A stretch of DNA of 64,000 nt from Diadema setosum (taxonomy: Eukaryota > Echinodermata > Echinoidea > Diadematoida > Diadematidae). Under the pieces are notes generated by a model. That model was not told where the DNA came from and made no database searches. It saw only the letters and a program-made list of their open reading frames with translations. The stretch spans positions 8,826,400 to 8,890,399 of the forward strand of contig CM067062.1 in the NCBI GenBank assembly GCA_033980235.1, given 5' to 3'. The position numbers and the translations under genes were made by a program. Below are positions 10,458-22,426 of this stretch, piece by piece. How positions within the stretch are numbered: position 1 is the first letter of the stretch; every line of letters starts with the position of its first letter.

Positions 10458-10620
10458 TACGGAATTGTGTACCATAGATGGCAGGTCTGACTCCCTTTTC
10501 TAAATGAGAATCCAAACATCACACGGCCAATGTCCACTAAACACAGATGAAACCGGTATGGTCATGCCTATTGGGATCAGGAGACTCAAATCGTTGATTT
10601 ACGAACAGATCGGATCACCT

Positions 10621-12234
10621 AATTTGTCAGTCTTGACAAATTCCGAGTCTAGTCTTCATTTTGGTATTGCTTAAATTGCAAATATCAAATATTGACCATT
10701 AACTATCAGCATATTAAATCTGTAGCTAGGTGATAATTTTGTAAATACTAACACTTAAAATAATTTTTGCAAGCATAGACCACAAGGAAAGGGTTTTGCA
10801 TGAAAGCAGCCTCTTACAATAACTCTAGTATACCGGTACTATTTTGTAGTTCGAAAAGGATGTTTATGTCGTGTCAAGTGTTGAGAGTTACACTGTACTA
10901 CTTTCAGTTTCTTAACTGATAGTATAACACGTACTGATGTCTCACCTACGATGCTAGTCAGTACGAGAAAGTTGGTTGTACTGGAGTATCCATTGTATAA
11001 AAGCTAATTGTACTCTGTCAAGGATGTTTTACAGAAATAATTATCCCTTTATCTGAAGATGATACTGTGTACAGCATATAATTTGCATGAGGATTTGTAA
11101 GACAATTTTAGCAAGTGGTTGAATTAGGAATTAAGAATCACACTGACAGAATGACAAATGATAACGGTATAATACTAATTTCTCAGGAGAAAAGTTAGTG
11201 ATTTTCCACCATAGAGATGATACACCACTTTGACTAGTGGGAGGCAATATCTTTGTGAGATTATTAGATTGCAAACCAGTTGTCTTGCTGATTACATATT
11301 TATAGAATCACCGTGACATTATATATACTGTATACCCTCATAGCTATATTCCATCATACTAAGATTTAAAGGGAAATATTGCAAGTATCAATAAGCAATG
11401 GCGTACATTATAAATGAAACCCATGATAAAATATAATAAAAATTCTGTATTAAATCTACTAACTGTCATGTCAGTGAACTTTGCACTTTTTTTTCAAGCC
11501 CTCCCAAAGATTTTTACCATCAAAGTTTACTGGTAGATGTTTTTTATTGGATAATCTGACATTGGGAGTACTCAACAAATTACACTTTTTTGAATGATTT
11601 ATAGGCAAAGTCATATGTGGACTTCACAGTAGTGACATATCCCCCAAACAACACTAACTCTCCAAAATCACCAATTCAAATTTTGGTTTGCTGGACTAGA
11701 TTCATGTAATTAGGAATAGCAATTTATTGTCATGTTTATTCTCATTATTTATTCTCATTTTTCAGAGTAAAGTTTGTGTTAAAGGTGAATAATTATTTGA
11801 TAATGGATTTGTGTTTTCCACCTTCAAGATTTTCATGCACATCTTTATTCAATACAGTCTTTGATGCATGATTGTGTGACTGTATTAAAGCTTCTCTAAA
11901 TATTTTATAAGCTTTGCTGTGGGGTGTTTTTTTTTTTTTCATTTTAAGTTTCTTTCCACTTTCACTTCCATTTGTGCTGCAAAGAGCAGTGTCAAACATG
12001 GAGCCCGTTGTTAGTAACATGATCCTTCCCAAATGGTGGCTGGACATATATTGACTCCCATTTCACCCATCGCACAAGCAAATTTGGAGACCGCAGGATG
12101 TCAATATTCGCCTGTCGGGATCTGACCGTCATGGCTTTACAAGAGAGAGGTGAAAATGAGGCATCTGATGGAAAAGTTCACGGGTTTTCAAAATAACACA
12201 GAAAATAGCAGCAGGTCAGTAGAGGATTTCTACA
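10621..12234. other. non-coding, nothing assigned
   Basis: It begins with a perfect hairpin AATTTGTCA/TGACAAATT (10621-10642) directly against the end of the 2.34-kb element, perhaps part of it. The rest is AT-rich, with a T-run near 11930 and no recognisable exon. Confidence 0.55.
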
Positions 12235-12798
12235 TTAAAGGTAGGGGATACCTTTTACAGAACTCCCAAAATGCAGCAAAACATTAAATATGAACTTCAG
12301 GGGACTTGTTTACATGTGTAGGCCACTGCTTAGAAATTTGGAAGTCAACAGTCATCTACAATTTGAATAATGCACAAAACTCAACTACTCAGTAGTTCTG
12401 TGTGTCAGCCACACTTAAGCCTTTATGTTGCAGTCTTCTGTATTTTTTATCTACAAACACAAATCTAAAAGTATAAGAGCTGATGTAATAACATATAGAG
12501 TGTGTGGCGAGAATGTTAGAAATGTTTGTAAGTTTTGATGAACTTTCTTCACAAAATATACATGATGGACACACATGCAGTGCATGGGTCTGCAAATGTA
12601 GCCTACTAATGTACTGGAATTTACGGTGAGCCCTGAAAAGAATTCAATTCAAAAACTAACGGTCAATAAAAATGTACTAAATGTTACCTTCCACTTTCAA
12701 TACTTTATGGGAGTTTCTAATATGATACTGTCTTCAACAAACACTGTGTTTATACAACTCTTCATTTAAGGCATGCAAATGGGATTCCCTACCTTTAA
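12235..12798. mobile_element. TTAA-flanked MITE, 564 bp
   Basis: The left end TTAAAGGTAGGGGATACC corresponds to the reverse complement of the right end GGGATTCCCTACCTTTAA. Both ends carry TTAA. The interior is AT-rich with no coding frame. The subterminal arms diverge quickly. Confidence 0.65.
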
Positions 12799-14071
12799 TG
12801 ACTGCTAACACTCACTGGATGTTTTAAAATTATATTCAGATATGGTGATAGAGGAACAAATTAATCTTTTATCTCGCGAAGAAATTGTAGAAAGATGTGC
12901 AACGTTTTGGTCACTACTGCGGAGCTTCATCAGGTACATTGAGGCACGTTGGTGTGTGCCCGCAGGTTATAGCGTGTATGCGGATGTGGTTGTCGGCATG
13001 CCATCTCTGGGGCCGGGTCGGGCAGTGCGCCATCCTTTGTCTGCTGTTTACTGCATTCATGGGGACCTAGTTGGCAGCACTTTGTCTCCCAGAGCAAGCC
13101 CGGCAGTACGTGAACACATTTTATGATTTGGTTGTTCATTGGGAAACACAAAGAAGATCACAGCATGCATGGTAGTACAAACATGAGATAGGTTTTACTG
13201 CCCAAGCCTTAGATAAGATCATGTACAGTGCATTTTGTCTTTGGTCAGTCAATCTGTCCATTTGTCAATGTTTCTTCTTTTCATGATATCTTTAAAAAGA
13301 TTTAAAAATAAATACAGTCAAGCCCTCTGTCAGTAGCAGTCACCTGTCAATCAGATTGTAAAGAATGATACAGCAAGTATTTAGGGAGTGTGCGTGAGTT
13401 CCCATGCAGCAGCTGTTGTGCCTTTGGGCAAGGCACTTTCTTTTTGAGTCCCTGGAGCTGTTGGTTCTGAGGTGGCTTGCTCGAGTGTTTGAGTGCTTTA
13501 TTAGTAGCCACCTAAATAAGTCTAAACACACAGACACATTATGAGAAATCGAAGCCATACACCTCTCTCTTGTACATTGAGCCATATTTTGTTGATAAAA
13601 TACACATGTGTAAAAGGTAAATAGTGTCAGTAGTAGCAGTTGATAACATTGAATGGATGTGTAGACTTTCTATGTCGCGAAATATTCTGGGTGTAAGTTG
13701 AACATCGATACTAGGTAGCCATGTGTCATAACTGTCTTCTATCCCGATCACTTCATGGGCTTCCAACTGATTTGTTCTGAAACTTGGTCATGGGATATCT
13801 GTACACACAAACCCAGTGAGGTGTAACAAGTCAATAGTCCCACTACAAAACCATTGGTATGCATGAGGGATTAAGTGGATTACTTCATTCCTTTTCACTG
13901 ACAGTTAGTCCTGGGTCTTTAGTGCCAATCCACGAAGGGATTACACCATGACAACAGATAGGCAAATTGACACATACAGTACTGTACTTGGTTTAAAGAA
14001 CACTTTACAATAATTACAACTCAGTCACAGCCACCATGGTTTCAACTGGGCACAAACATTCAAATAGTTAC
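12799..14071. other. non-coding; contains half of a palindromic repeat
   Basis: No gene recognised. The segment 12856-12890 (ACAAATTAATCTTTTATCTC and on) matches one arm of the hairpin element at 62975-63084, so it is a solo half-element. A phrase near 13417 (GCCTTTGGGCAAGGCACTTT) resembles the 3' part of some tRNA-derived SINEs. Confidence 0.5.
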
Positions 14072-14387
14072 GTTCAGTCGACAAGCCCTAACCTTGAGGT
14101 TAAGCTCTTGCCCCCTAACTTCGACTTGCATCCACACGACGAATGTTAACCTTGAGGTTACGAAACCTCGAGGTTAAATTCCTGCCCCTTTGAGTGCGTT
14201 GATTTTTGTGTCCACATGGTGCTTAACTACGGCTTGTGGTTAGAGCACTAACCATAAGATTTCTCGTGGCTCTTAACATCGAGCAAACCTGGAGGTTAGC
14301 TAACTACGAGTGCGTCTTCACGGTCCCTAACTACAAGCCTTAACCCTGAGGTTTCCTAACCTCGAGGTTAAGGCTTGTCTTCTGAAC
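14072..14387. mobile_element. MITE with AACCTYGAGGTT palindromes, 316 bp
   Basis: The left end GTTCAGTCGACAAGCCCTAA pairs with the right end TTAAGGCTTGTCTTCTGAAC. The dodecamer AACCTTGAGGTT/AACCTCGAGGTT recurs four times, at 14091, 14149, 14164 and 14358. No coding frame. Confidence 0.75.
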
Positions 14388-16601
14388 CTTACTAGTGTAA
14401 CCATTGAAGTTGCTGCCATATATTGCCAACTCAAGTATATTAAGAGATCCCACTTTATTCATTCATCACAAAGAGCAGGGTGCATAACCTGGTGAAAGTG
14501 GTCTGCCTCACATCAAACTGTACCCCATAGAAGACCAACTAAATGCAGCTGAATATAGGCTATCCAGCCATCTTCTCTGTTGAAAAATTAAACAATATGG
14601 GAACTGCACTTGTACATGTTGCAATCATTGCAGTGTTTTATGAAGTGTGTGGGCCCCAAAGGATTTGATGAGATGCCCGTGATGTACAATGTACTTGGAA
14701 GTACAGGTAACTGATGCTGAGCGTAATTACAAGGCTTCTTGACAATAGTCAAGTGCTTATTGAAATGCAATTTAATTTTGTAACAGACTATGAGAATCAT
14801 TACATTTCATCTCAGTTCAGCAATTATTGCAATTGTTTGTATGCTCAGATAGTATTACTTTGTGAGTTTTATAGGCAGATAGCTCATCTGGCAATGCTGT
14901 TACTCAGCTGGTAAATTAGCTCGAGATGTACTCATCAAATGATACACAGATTTGATTTTGCGCACTGTGGACAATAGTGTGAAGAATGTGAGAGCCACTG
15001 CATCAATTTCCCCAGCTGAAGAAGGCAAAGCTCTAGGCTTATCTCCTGACATGACGTAAGCATCTAGACTACACTTTGAGCAGTGATGAGTTTAATCATT
15101 AACCGCACGGCACGATGCAGACAAGACTCGGTGAAGAGATAAGGAGCCAAAACAGAGGACCGGTAAACACCATTATACACAATAGAGCTACAGTCACCGA
15201 AGCATGGCACATTTTCTTTCAGAGACGTTCTCTCCATCAGTATAATTTAGACCAGAAATTCTTGTAGAACCCTCACTTCTGAAGGATCCCAGTTTTTGAA
15301 CAGACCTAGGAAATCAACTTGCCATTATGAGACCTCAATGGGGATTGGTTTGGTAAGTTTACCTTTAAGCCGAGTACTGGTACCTAAACTAGTTTTTATG
15401 TCAGTTTGGTATTCCTAGTGCTGTAGAGTAGTATTGCATTGAGAAAGCGTTTGGTACTAAGGAAGCCTGTCTTGCAACTTATCTGGCCTTCACAAACAAA
15501 GATGCCTCAATCAGAAGACAATGATAGACACTGGAAGAGCAGAAGAAGATTGTAGGTATACATCCTCTCTGGTCCTGGCCCTTAATTTTGCAGTGAAATG
15601 TCATCTGTACATAGGCTTTTTAATAGCAACCCAAGTTATGAATGATCAATTTATGCCAGATCAGTGTGTGGTGTTGAAACTTTGTCCATGTATCCATGAT
15701 ATCGTACAGTAGAATGGTGTGGCATCATTTTGGATCATACTGACCCAAATTTTGCCTGCCTGGAGAACTGATGACATTCCCGCAATTTCACCTCAATCTG
15801 TTTGAAATGCTGGTCTTATTTCATTCACCTCGGGATGGAATACATTATTTCTTATGAAAATTTTTGCATTTGGAACATGTATCACCATGGGAAAAACGTT
15901 GAGCGACAACTCTGTAAACTTTACGCTACGATAGATTGCATTGCATCGTGCAGTTCCACATGATTTCTGCTTATGCCCCATTTAGCATATTCGAGGCAAG
16001 AGTTGTCTCGGTCCAAACCCATCTTGAGTGCTAAGTGAGAACCCAGGAGGTTCTAATTTTGTGAAAATAAGCACATACGCTTGGCTGAAGCACCTTTATT
16101 AGCGAAGACTCATTGCAGGAGCTACCAGGGTTGATGCAGTATACTACCCCTTGTATGCTGAGCAAGAACACGGTGCAAAGATTATAGGCAGTGTAAAGCA
16201 AGATGTTTTCATAGCATGAAATTCTCACGAATTGAAGCCGATAGCCTTTTCAAATGCATAAGATTTTCGTGAATTGCCTCTGATATTCAATGCATAGTGT
16301 AGACAAGAACATTTGGGTGCATTTAATATAATTTTGTGAATCTTGGCCCTCATGAAATTTGCGATATAAAAATGCATGCGAACATTTTTGGTTTTATAGT
16401 CACATCCAGAAGTTGTGCGGTTTCTAATCTCCTTTGTGAAACTGTGTAAGTAAGATAGGGCACAAAGCTCAATCAAGGGATATTTAAAGCAAAGTATAAA
16501 AATGGGTTGAAAATCATGCTAGACCTTCTAGCATGAACATGGGAGAACGTAGGGATGCTGTGCCAAGTTACTTTCAGTATGAAATGCTTGCAGCAAAGAA
16601 G
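14388..16601. other. non-coding; one dispersed repeat copy
   Basis: No recognisable exon. It includes a copy of the CGCGAAAATT-type dispersed repeat at 16193-16400, listed separately. The remainder looks unique and AT-rich. Confidence 0.5.
16193..16400 (+). repeat. dispersed repeat, 'GTGTAGACAAGAAC' family copy 1
   Basis: It starts TAAAGCAAGATGTTTTCATAG and contains GCATAGTGTAGACAAGAAC, GAATCTTGGC and a final GGTTTTATAGT. The same order of motifs occurs at 28785-28986 (plus) and 43785-43950 (minus). Many bases of the form TTCGCGAA are decayed to TTCACGAA here. Non-coding. Confidence 0.65.
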
Positions 16602-17110
16602 TTGAGTATATGAATATAAGAACGACCCAAGTCCAATTATTGGCCAAATTTAGTTTGACATGGGAAATTGTAGCTTATGCATGGACTCATCTTGTGTATA
16701 AATGATAAATCCTAATTACCCCCGGAAGTGCCTGAAATAAATGAGTTAAATCTTATATGAATGTAAACATGAAGGACTTGGGTTGTTCTTACATTCATAT
16801 TATAGCGCCCTCTCTCGTCCTTCTCTCATCTCTATAGCAGAATATCATGTATATGAATCAAAGAACGACCCAAGTCCATATGAATCAAAGAACGACCCAA
16901 GTCCATCACACGAAATGGCCTCTCCACAATTAATGTAAATGTTAATTGTCATACAATGTAATAACATATGTTCTAAATTGTATACAATGTTGCCTTCCCA
17001 TCACAGTTAAATAGAATATTATTGGACAAATAAAAAAATATGAAGTTTTTTTAAGTTTACTTGAAATGGTCATCCATGGACTTGGGTCCTTCTTATATTC
17101 ATATACTCAA
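16602..17110. mobile_element. MITE with repeated CGACCCAAGTCC motif, 509 bp
   Basis: The ends TTGAGTATATGAATATAAG and CTTATATTCATATACTCAA are perfect inverted repeats. Next to them lies GAACGACCCAAGTCC, mirrored at the right as GGACTTGGGTCC. Extra copies sit inside: GGACTTGGGTTGTTC near 16771, then two direct copies at 16862-16904. The interior copies suggest nesting of elements of the same family. Confidence 0.8.
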
Positions 17111-17469
17111 TTATCAAAAAAGTTTCGCTGATTAGTGCACTCCCCAACTCAACATGTACCATAGATACATGTATTCCACTGCCACCCCTTATTGTAAATG
17201 TATAAGAGTTGATTTGCATTGGTGTATAACTTTTACATGAATTACATTTTGTGGATTAAGAATTCATTATATGACATTAAAATATATTGTATATGGACAG
17301 TCAAATTCATGTCATCTTTTGCTGTTTCTCCTTAAAATCTGCATGGTTTCTTCAACTGAAAATCATTAAAATTTCTACACTTTAATTATCCTTTGTGAAA
17401 TAAAAAAAAAAAGGAGAAGGCATCCTAATGGCCATAATGACATATATGATAATAAATGAAATTTTGTCG
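17111..17469. other. non-coding, nothing recognised
   Basis: AT-rich sequence with an A-run near 17402. No exon or inverted repeat seen. Confidence 0.6.
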
Positions 17470-17871
17470 ATATACTGTATATGCTATATATTTCACGTGG
17501 GTTTTATTTTCGCGAATTTCGCGAGTCGGGAGCTATTCGAGAAATTAACAACACGTGAAAATATTACCTTCCAAAATGAATCCCTTGCCTTGAAGATACG
17601 AACATTTTACGGCTTACCGAACAGACCATACTGGCTAAGCTTGTTTACGTACATATGCATGTCCACGTCTAACTAACGGTTACTACATTTAGTATACACA
17701 GCCCAGTCGCTGTGGTAGCATTCGTTGCTAGTAAGTTGAAAATTCACACTTTCTTTGCCACTTCATATTTTCTCTGGTCCCCCATTTCGCGAATTTAACC
17801 ACTCGCGAAAATGTGTGACATCAGCAATTCGCGAAAATTTATGTACGCGAAAATTATAGCGTATACAGTAA
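17470..17871. mobile_element. palindromic repeat rich in TTCGCGAA, about 400 bp
   Basis: The left end ATACTGTATATGCTATA corresponds to the right end TATAGCGTATACAGTA. Subterminal TTTTCGCGAATTTCGCG is mirrored by several CGCGAAAATT motifs. It resembles the dispersed family at 16193, 28785, 34075 and 36285 in motif but is a fuller, two-ended copy. Confidence 0.7.
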
Positions 17872-18048
17872 TGGATGTGTATCACATGTGGACATGGAGG
17901 TTCATGTATCATAGGCCTACCTACAATGTACATAAAACAGTACATCACACCTTATTCCATGTTTTTGAAAAGGAATGTACTGCATCTTGTACTCCAGCTC
18001 AAGAAGTTTGTTTGGAGGAATACGGGATGAACCCAGTATGAACAGGGC

Positions 18049-18399
18049 TTAAAGGCATTATATTTGCAGATGAAACGGAAACCAAGCATTAGTTCTTCAA
18101 AATAGTTCTAAAATATTAGTTAGGGATAGAAACAACTAACATAAAAAGTTGGACCAGTATAATCGATGTTAAACATACAAAATGGGAACAATAGTCATAA
18201 TAAAAATGCTTTCAGACTAAACCGTCTTCAGTTATGGTTTAATGAGAAAAGCAGTAATATCTCCTTTAGGCTTTATTGCAATAGAATTTATATGGTAGGA
18301 TTTTTTTTTTTTTGTGCAACTGACCTACACATATGCATCAAAAGTGATATCTTGAACATTTTTAAAATTACTGCTCCCAAAGGTAAACAGGACTTTTAA
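18049..18399 (+). mobile_element. TTAA-flanked MITE family A, copy 1 (351 bp)
   Basis: It begins TTAAAGGCATTATATTTGCAG and ends CAAAGGTAAACAGGACTTTTAA. The interior, with TAGTTCTAAAATATTAGTTAG, GGGATAGAAACAAC, GTTATGGTTTAATGAGAAAA, ATATCTCCTT and ACACATATGCATCAAA, is shared with copies at 27072-27440 and, inverted, 48275-48641. No coding frame. Confidence 0.85.
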
Positions 18400-20581
18400 G
18401 TGTACCATTAGACCCAGCTGGGTTTGTGATTAGACTTTATCAAGCAGACTGGAGAGGAAGTACCGTATAACTATATGACGTTGTTAGAATTCAGATCTAA
18501 GCCTTTGGCCAAATTTTTCTGGAGCAGTAAATAAGTATAATTTGCATGTTCATGAGACAATTGACTGTTTATGTAGATCACACCAACCCAGAAAGAAGGA
18601 GACCCAACTAGCACATAACAACAACAACAACGATAAGCAAGCAGAAGGTGAACATTGCTTCTGGGTCTAATAGCTGGTGCACCGCTGCCCTCTGTTGCTG
18701 ATACAAGATACCGACTATCATGTTCAACTGCAGACCCAACACATTATTTTGGAACCTGAGTATCGAGTTCTTTGCAAAAACATCTATTGTCCTTCATGAA
18801 AGGCTTTCATTTGCAGATTAGCAGCGGGTTAGTTCAGCTGATATCACTTTCTGTAAACAGAAAACCCTTGTGCCTGACAGTTGCTGGCTCTTGTTTACAA
18901 GTCACTGAGGTGTTTCACGCTTTACCATGAAAAAACCTGCTTGAGGGAGTAACACGTTCGTGAACACTTTTCACGCATGGAATGCAGTCTCCTCACAATC
19001 TCCTGAGAAAAAGCAGCATACCGTAGGGATAACTCATCACCAACCTCAAGCATTCTTTAGGAGAATTTCACCTCACTGTCGTGATTGAAAGGTGGAAGAT
19101 CAATTATGATCAGATAAAATACACTGACAGACTGTCGGGAGAATACCTCATATTGCTGTACTTTACTTATGAGTTATTTTCACAAACTTCTCTGTTTTTC
19201 ACAAATATGTGATGGTCCAATGCCATGGCAACAAAACTACCCACTTTGATAAAATTAACTTAAATGACTACTTGTCAGGGTGAACATAATATTTTAGTAT
19301 GCAGAGTCACAAACACATAAGTCTATTCGAGGGACCACTTACAGCCTGTAATACCCTTTTCTGGTACTTGTATCTCATCTACATGATCTATGTAGAATGC
19401 ATTCCTTGGTATCGTGTATCCTGGTCAGTAAAGCTCGATATTATATGCTGGAGGTGCTGTGTTTAGAAGCGTGATTGCAAGCGGCCACAAGGAGTTTAGA
19501 AATGGACGTCATAGCAACCAGTGTAAACATCTGCGGGCATTTTATTACGCCTTCCTGCAAGCTATTAATCAGTGTTGAATGCACGGAAATTTGTCAGGTG
19601 TAATTGGTCTGGACAAGTGTTAAGCCTTTACCTCCCCCTCCCCCCCCCCCCCCATCGTAACAAGTAGATTTTGCAAAAGACCCTCCCACTCTGTTTTGCA
19701 AATGAATAATGCGGTCTGTATAGCATCCACATTATGCTTCATTCACAGTGCAGATGTCACAGATGTTGATCCAATCAACAGAAAATTCCCTCTGCTTGTT
19801 GTGACATGGTTTCACCATAATGACAGATTCTCACTGCAATCAATGTAGACAAATGGCTGCCTGCTTGGAAACCAATCAGGATATATTTTGCTTTTCCCTG
19901 CAGGATCTGAGATAGTTCCTTGTTAGGATTGGATGTGATGGAAGCAGCCCTCAGGGAGCTTTAATTGGTTATATTGTCTGCCTCATTTTGCATTTGAAAC
20001 AGTTACCATGGCAATAAAGAGGTGTAGTTCACCTATAATTGACAACTCTGACAACATGGTATTACAAACATAGAGCATAGGAAAGATCTGTATAAAGTAA
20101 TGTTTGCATGTTTGTTTGTTTGTTTGTTAATCGTTCAAATTGATTATTTGTATTCAAATTAATGATACCTGAGTACATAGGCCTACTGTACATGTAAACC
20201 TATGTGTGGCATGGCTATTGCTCAAAACACTGAATGAATAGTGTTAAATTTACTTTGATGAACGGCAGTTTGTCAATCAGTTACAATTTTTTGTTTGGTG
20301 TTTTCGTTCTGTTTTTGAAGATGACCTATGACACTAGAGGAAGAATAAATTCTATTTTGACTTTGGCTGCTTCTGTTTATCTTTACATGATCACATTATA
20401 GTGAAAATAATGCTGGAACTAAATCATGTTGATACAGATATACTTATTAATTTAGATGAAAGCATGCTTGAAATTATCAGAGTGGCGGCTGTGTGCCTTG
20501 CATTATCTTCAAAAGCAGTACACATTACTGTTGGGGTGACATAACCTTGTATTTCAGAAATATATGTCAAATATTTAAGGA
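18400..20581. other. non-coding, nothing assigned
   Basis: About 2.2 kb without a recognisable exon. It contains a C-run around 19640-19654 and a TTTG/TGTT microsatellite at about 20109-20129. The 18560-19100 portion looks unique and less AT-rich. Confidence 0.5.
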
Positions 20582-20778
20582 GTGCAAAAACATGACAGCC
20601 AAATCACTGTGACAAATGGGATCAGTTTTCCCTTGGTATGCTGTGGTGGCTTCATTTTGAGGGTAATACAGCTAGGATTCAGACAGGACATCACTAACTT
20701 GATGATTTGACAATTAATCCAAAAAAAGTAATTTTCACCAAAGTTTTAGGTACATGGTGTTCTCACCCCAGTGATGAC
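20582..20778 (+). mobile_element. diverged copy of the 53.7-kb MITE
   Basis: It shares a co-linear series with 53691-53955: CAAAAACATG.CAGCCAAA, TGGTGGCTTCATTTT, ACAGGACATC, ATTTTCACCAAA and TCACCCCAG.GATGA. The left terminal repeat is not clear, so this looks like an older, partly eroded copy. Confidence 0.65.
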
Positions 20779-21176
20779 TTATGTGAAGGCAGCTTTTTTT
20801 TAGTGATTTTATAAAATGTACTGTATTCAACAACAACAACAAAAAAAAAAAAAACTTCTCTGAATAAATCACATTTTGCTTACTGGGCCCATATCCCTTT
20901 TCCTTTGCTTTCCTTTGTTAGGTAGATTCTCAATGAAGGCACTTTGTGTGGTCTATGGGCAGACAGTTTTTTTATTCACACTGTTACAAATTTTGTCTGG
21001 GAATATTTGGAATTTATTACTGACAGAACCACAGTTTCTCATTTTGCTAAGAAAAAAAAAATTCTTCGATTTAGTCTCCTGGCATCTATTGCTGTTTCTT
21101 CTGATATTGGTGCAGCAGATTGAGGCTGTACACACAAAGTAAAAACTGTCTGAACAAACATTATAGGTAAACCCCA
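20779..21176. other. non-coding, nothing recognised
   Basis: T-rich and A-rich tracts (an A-run near 20838-20855). A short open frame from 20876 encodes hydrophobic residues, but no family is recognised and composition alone explains it. Confidence 0.55.
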
Positions 21177-21923
21177 GGGGCCGTATTCTGAGAGCTAATT
21201 AAGTGTCTGATTAGCACTTAATTACCGAATTGGTATTCTGAGAGCATGATTAAGTAGGGGGTATATTAACTACCATAGCAACAAGCGTTTTGGCGGGAAG
21301 GATTTACGCGTTTGCGCGTATCAATGCGCGTGCACCTCTGAGAGGACTTAATCACAGAGTTAATTACGAATCGGTATTCTGAGGGTGTAATTAAGTATGA
21401 AAGTTGATGGAAAACTTAATGATACCAAAGAGTGTCATTAACTTCTCCGATATCACGCAATACATCGTGGTTTCTCTGCCACAACGATGCTTACCGTCTT
21501 CGGTAACCGAGGAGCGGTTGAATGTTGTTATCGTGGTATCCGTAGAATTCAGAGAAAAAAAGAAATATAGCCGATCTTCGAGGAATTTTGTCATTTTATG
21601 TGAGCAAAGAGGTCGAGATCTTCGCGTGCGTAGGTGAGGGGTTGTAATCAAATACCGGAGTGTGCGCACGGAGCTTGGGCGTGGAGGAGCGCGCATTGAG
21701 GGCATATTTGCGCGTGTAATCATCATTTTGGCTTCTAACAACGCGTCTGATTGGATGGAATAACAATTAGATGGGAGGGACCTAAGATAATTACAGGGGA
21801 CTTAATCATACCTTAATTACGTCCTCAGAATACCGATTTTGCCCATGATTAAGGGGTAATTAACTTCACGACTTAATCACGAAGTTAATTACAGACTTAA
21901 TTACGACCTCAGAATACCACCCC
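21177..21923. mobile_element. TIR element with GTATTCTGAG/CTTAATTA repeats, 747 bp
   Basis: The left end GGGGCCGTATTCTGAGAGCT corresponds to the right end CTCAGAATACCACCCC. The phrase GGTATTCTGAG recurs near 21231 and 21373 with AATTAAGT-type motifs beside it, and CCTCAGAATACC recurs near 21823. The terminal repeats are thus iterated inwards. A 116-codon minus-strand frame inside has no transposase motif. The middle is CpG-richer than the surroundings. Confidence 0.8.
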
Positions 21924-22206
21924 AGCTGTGGCGGTGATTTATCCAGAAGCTTTTTAATGACAATCTCAAAAAATCCATGTCTCAGTGAGTGTTGAAGTCC
22001 GCTCTCATGGAAACTAAGGGTACTTTCAGTCAACTTTCATGTATATACTACAGAGTACGGGAGACTCCAACTATATTCACGACTCTAGGTTCTAGATGCT
22101 CTCTCGTGCAGTCTATTGCTTATTTTTAAACATACGATGACACTAAGTAAGAAATTATTGTCCCCGCCGAACGAGTTCGAGCAGGGGACTATGAAACGGG
22201 CTCCGT

Positions 22207-22310
22207 ACGTGTGTGTGTCCGTGTGTCCGTCCGTCCGTCCGTCCGTCCGTGTGTCCGTCCGTCCGTCCGTCCGTCCGTCCGTCCGTGTGTCCGTGTGTGC
22301 GTCCGTGTGT
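22207..22310. repeat. (TCCG)n / GTGTCCG microsatellite
   Basis: Runs of TCCG broken by TGTG steps across about 100 bp inside the left end of the 1.13-kb TIR element. A short open frame through it is an artefact of the repeat. Confidence 0.92.
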
Positions 22311-22426
22311 GATCAAAATCTTCAATTTGCTACTTCTCTGTCATTTATGAGCCAATTTTGATTCTGTTTGCTTTATATGATAGCACTACATGGGAGCTTT
22401 GAAACTTCTACACAGAATTTCAGTCG

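Larger units (their letters stand above)
8281..10620. mobile_element. 2.34-kb non-autonomous TIR element
   Basis: Bounded by AGGTGATCCGA at the left and TCGGATCACCT at the right, both flanked by TTA/TAA-like bases. A TTC microsatellite, four CRE octamers, CpG-rich ACGCGCGCG patches and a 568-bp tandem duplication lie inside. All reading frames are under 90 codons, so no transposase is encoded. The ends give no confident superfamily. Confidence 0.75.

Noticed and set aside
21391..21741. 116-codon Arg/Thr-rich frame inside a TIR element, considered as a transposase fragment
   Set aside because: No DDE-type catalytic residues or DNA-binding motif can be seen, and the element is bounded by iterated terminal repeats typical of non-autonomous elements.
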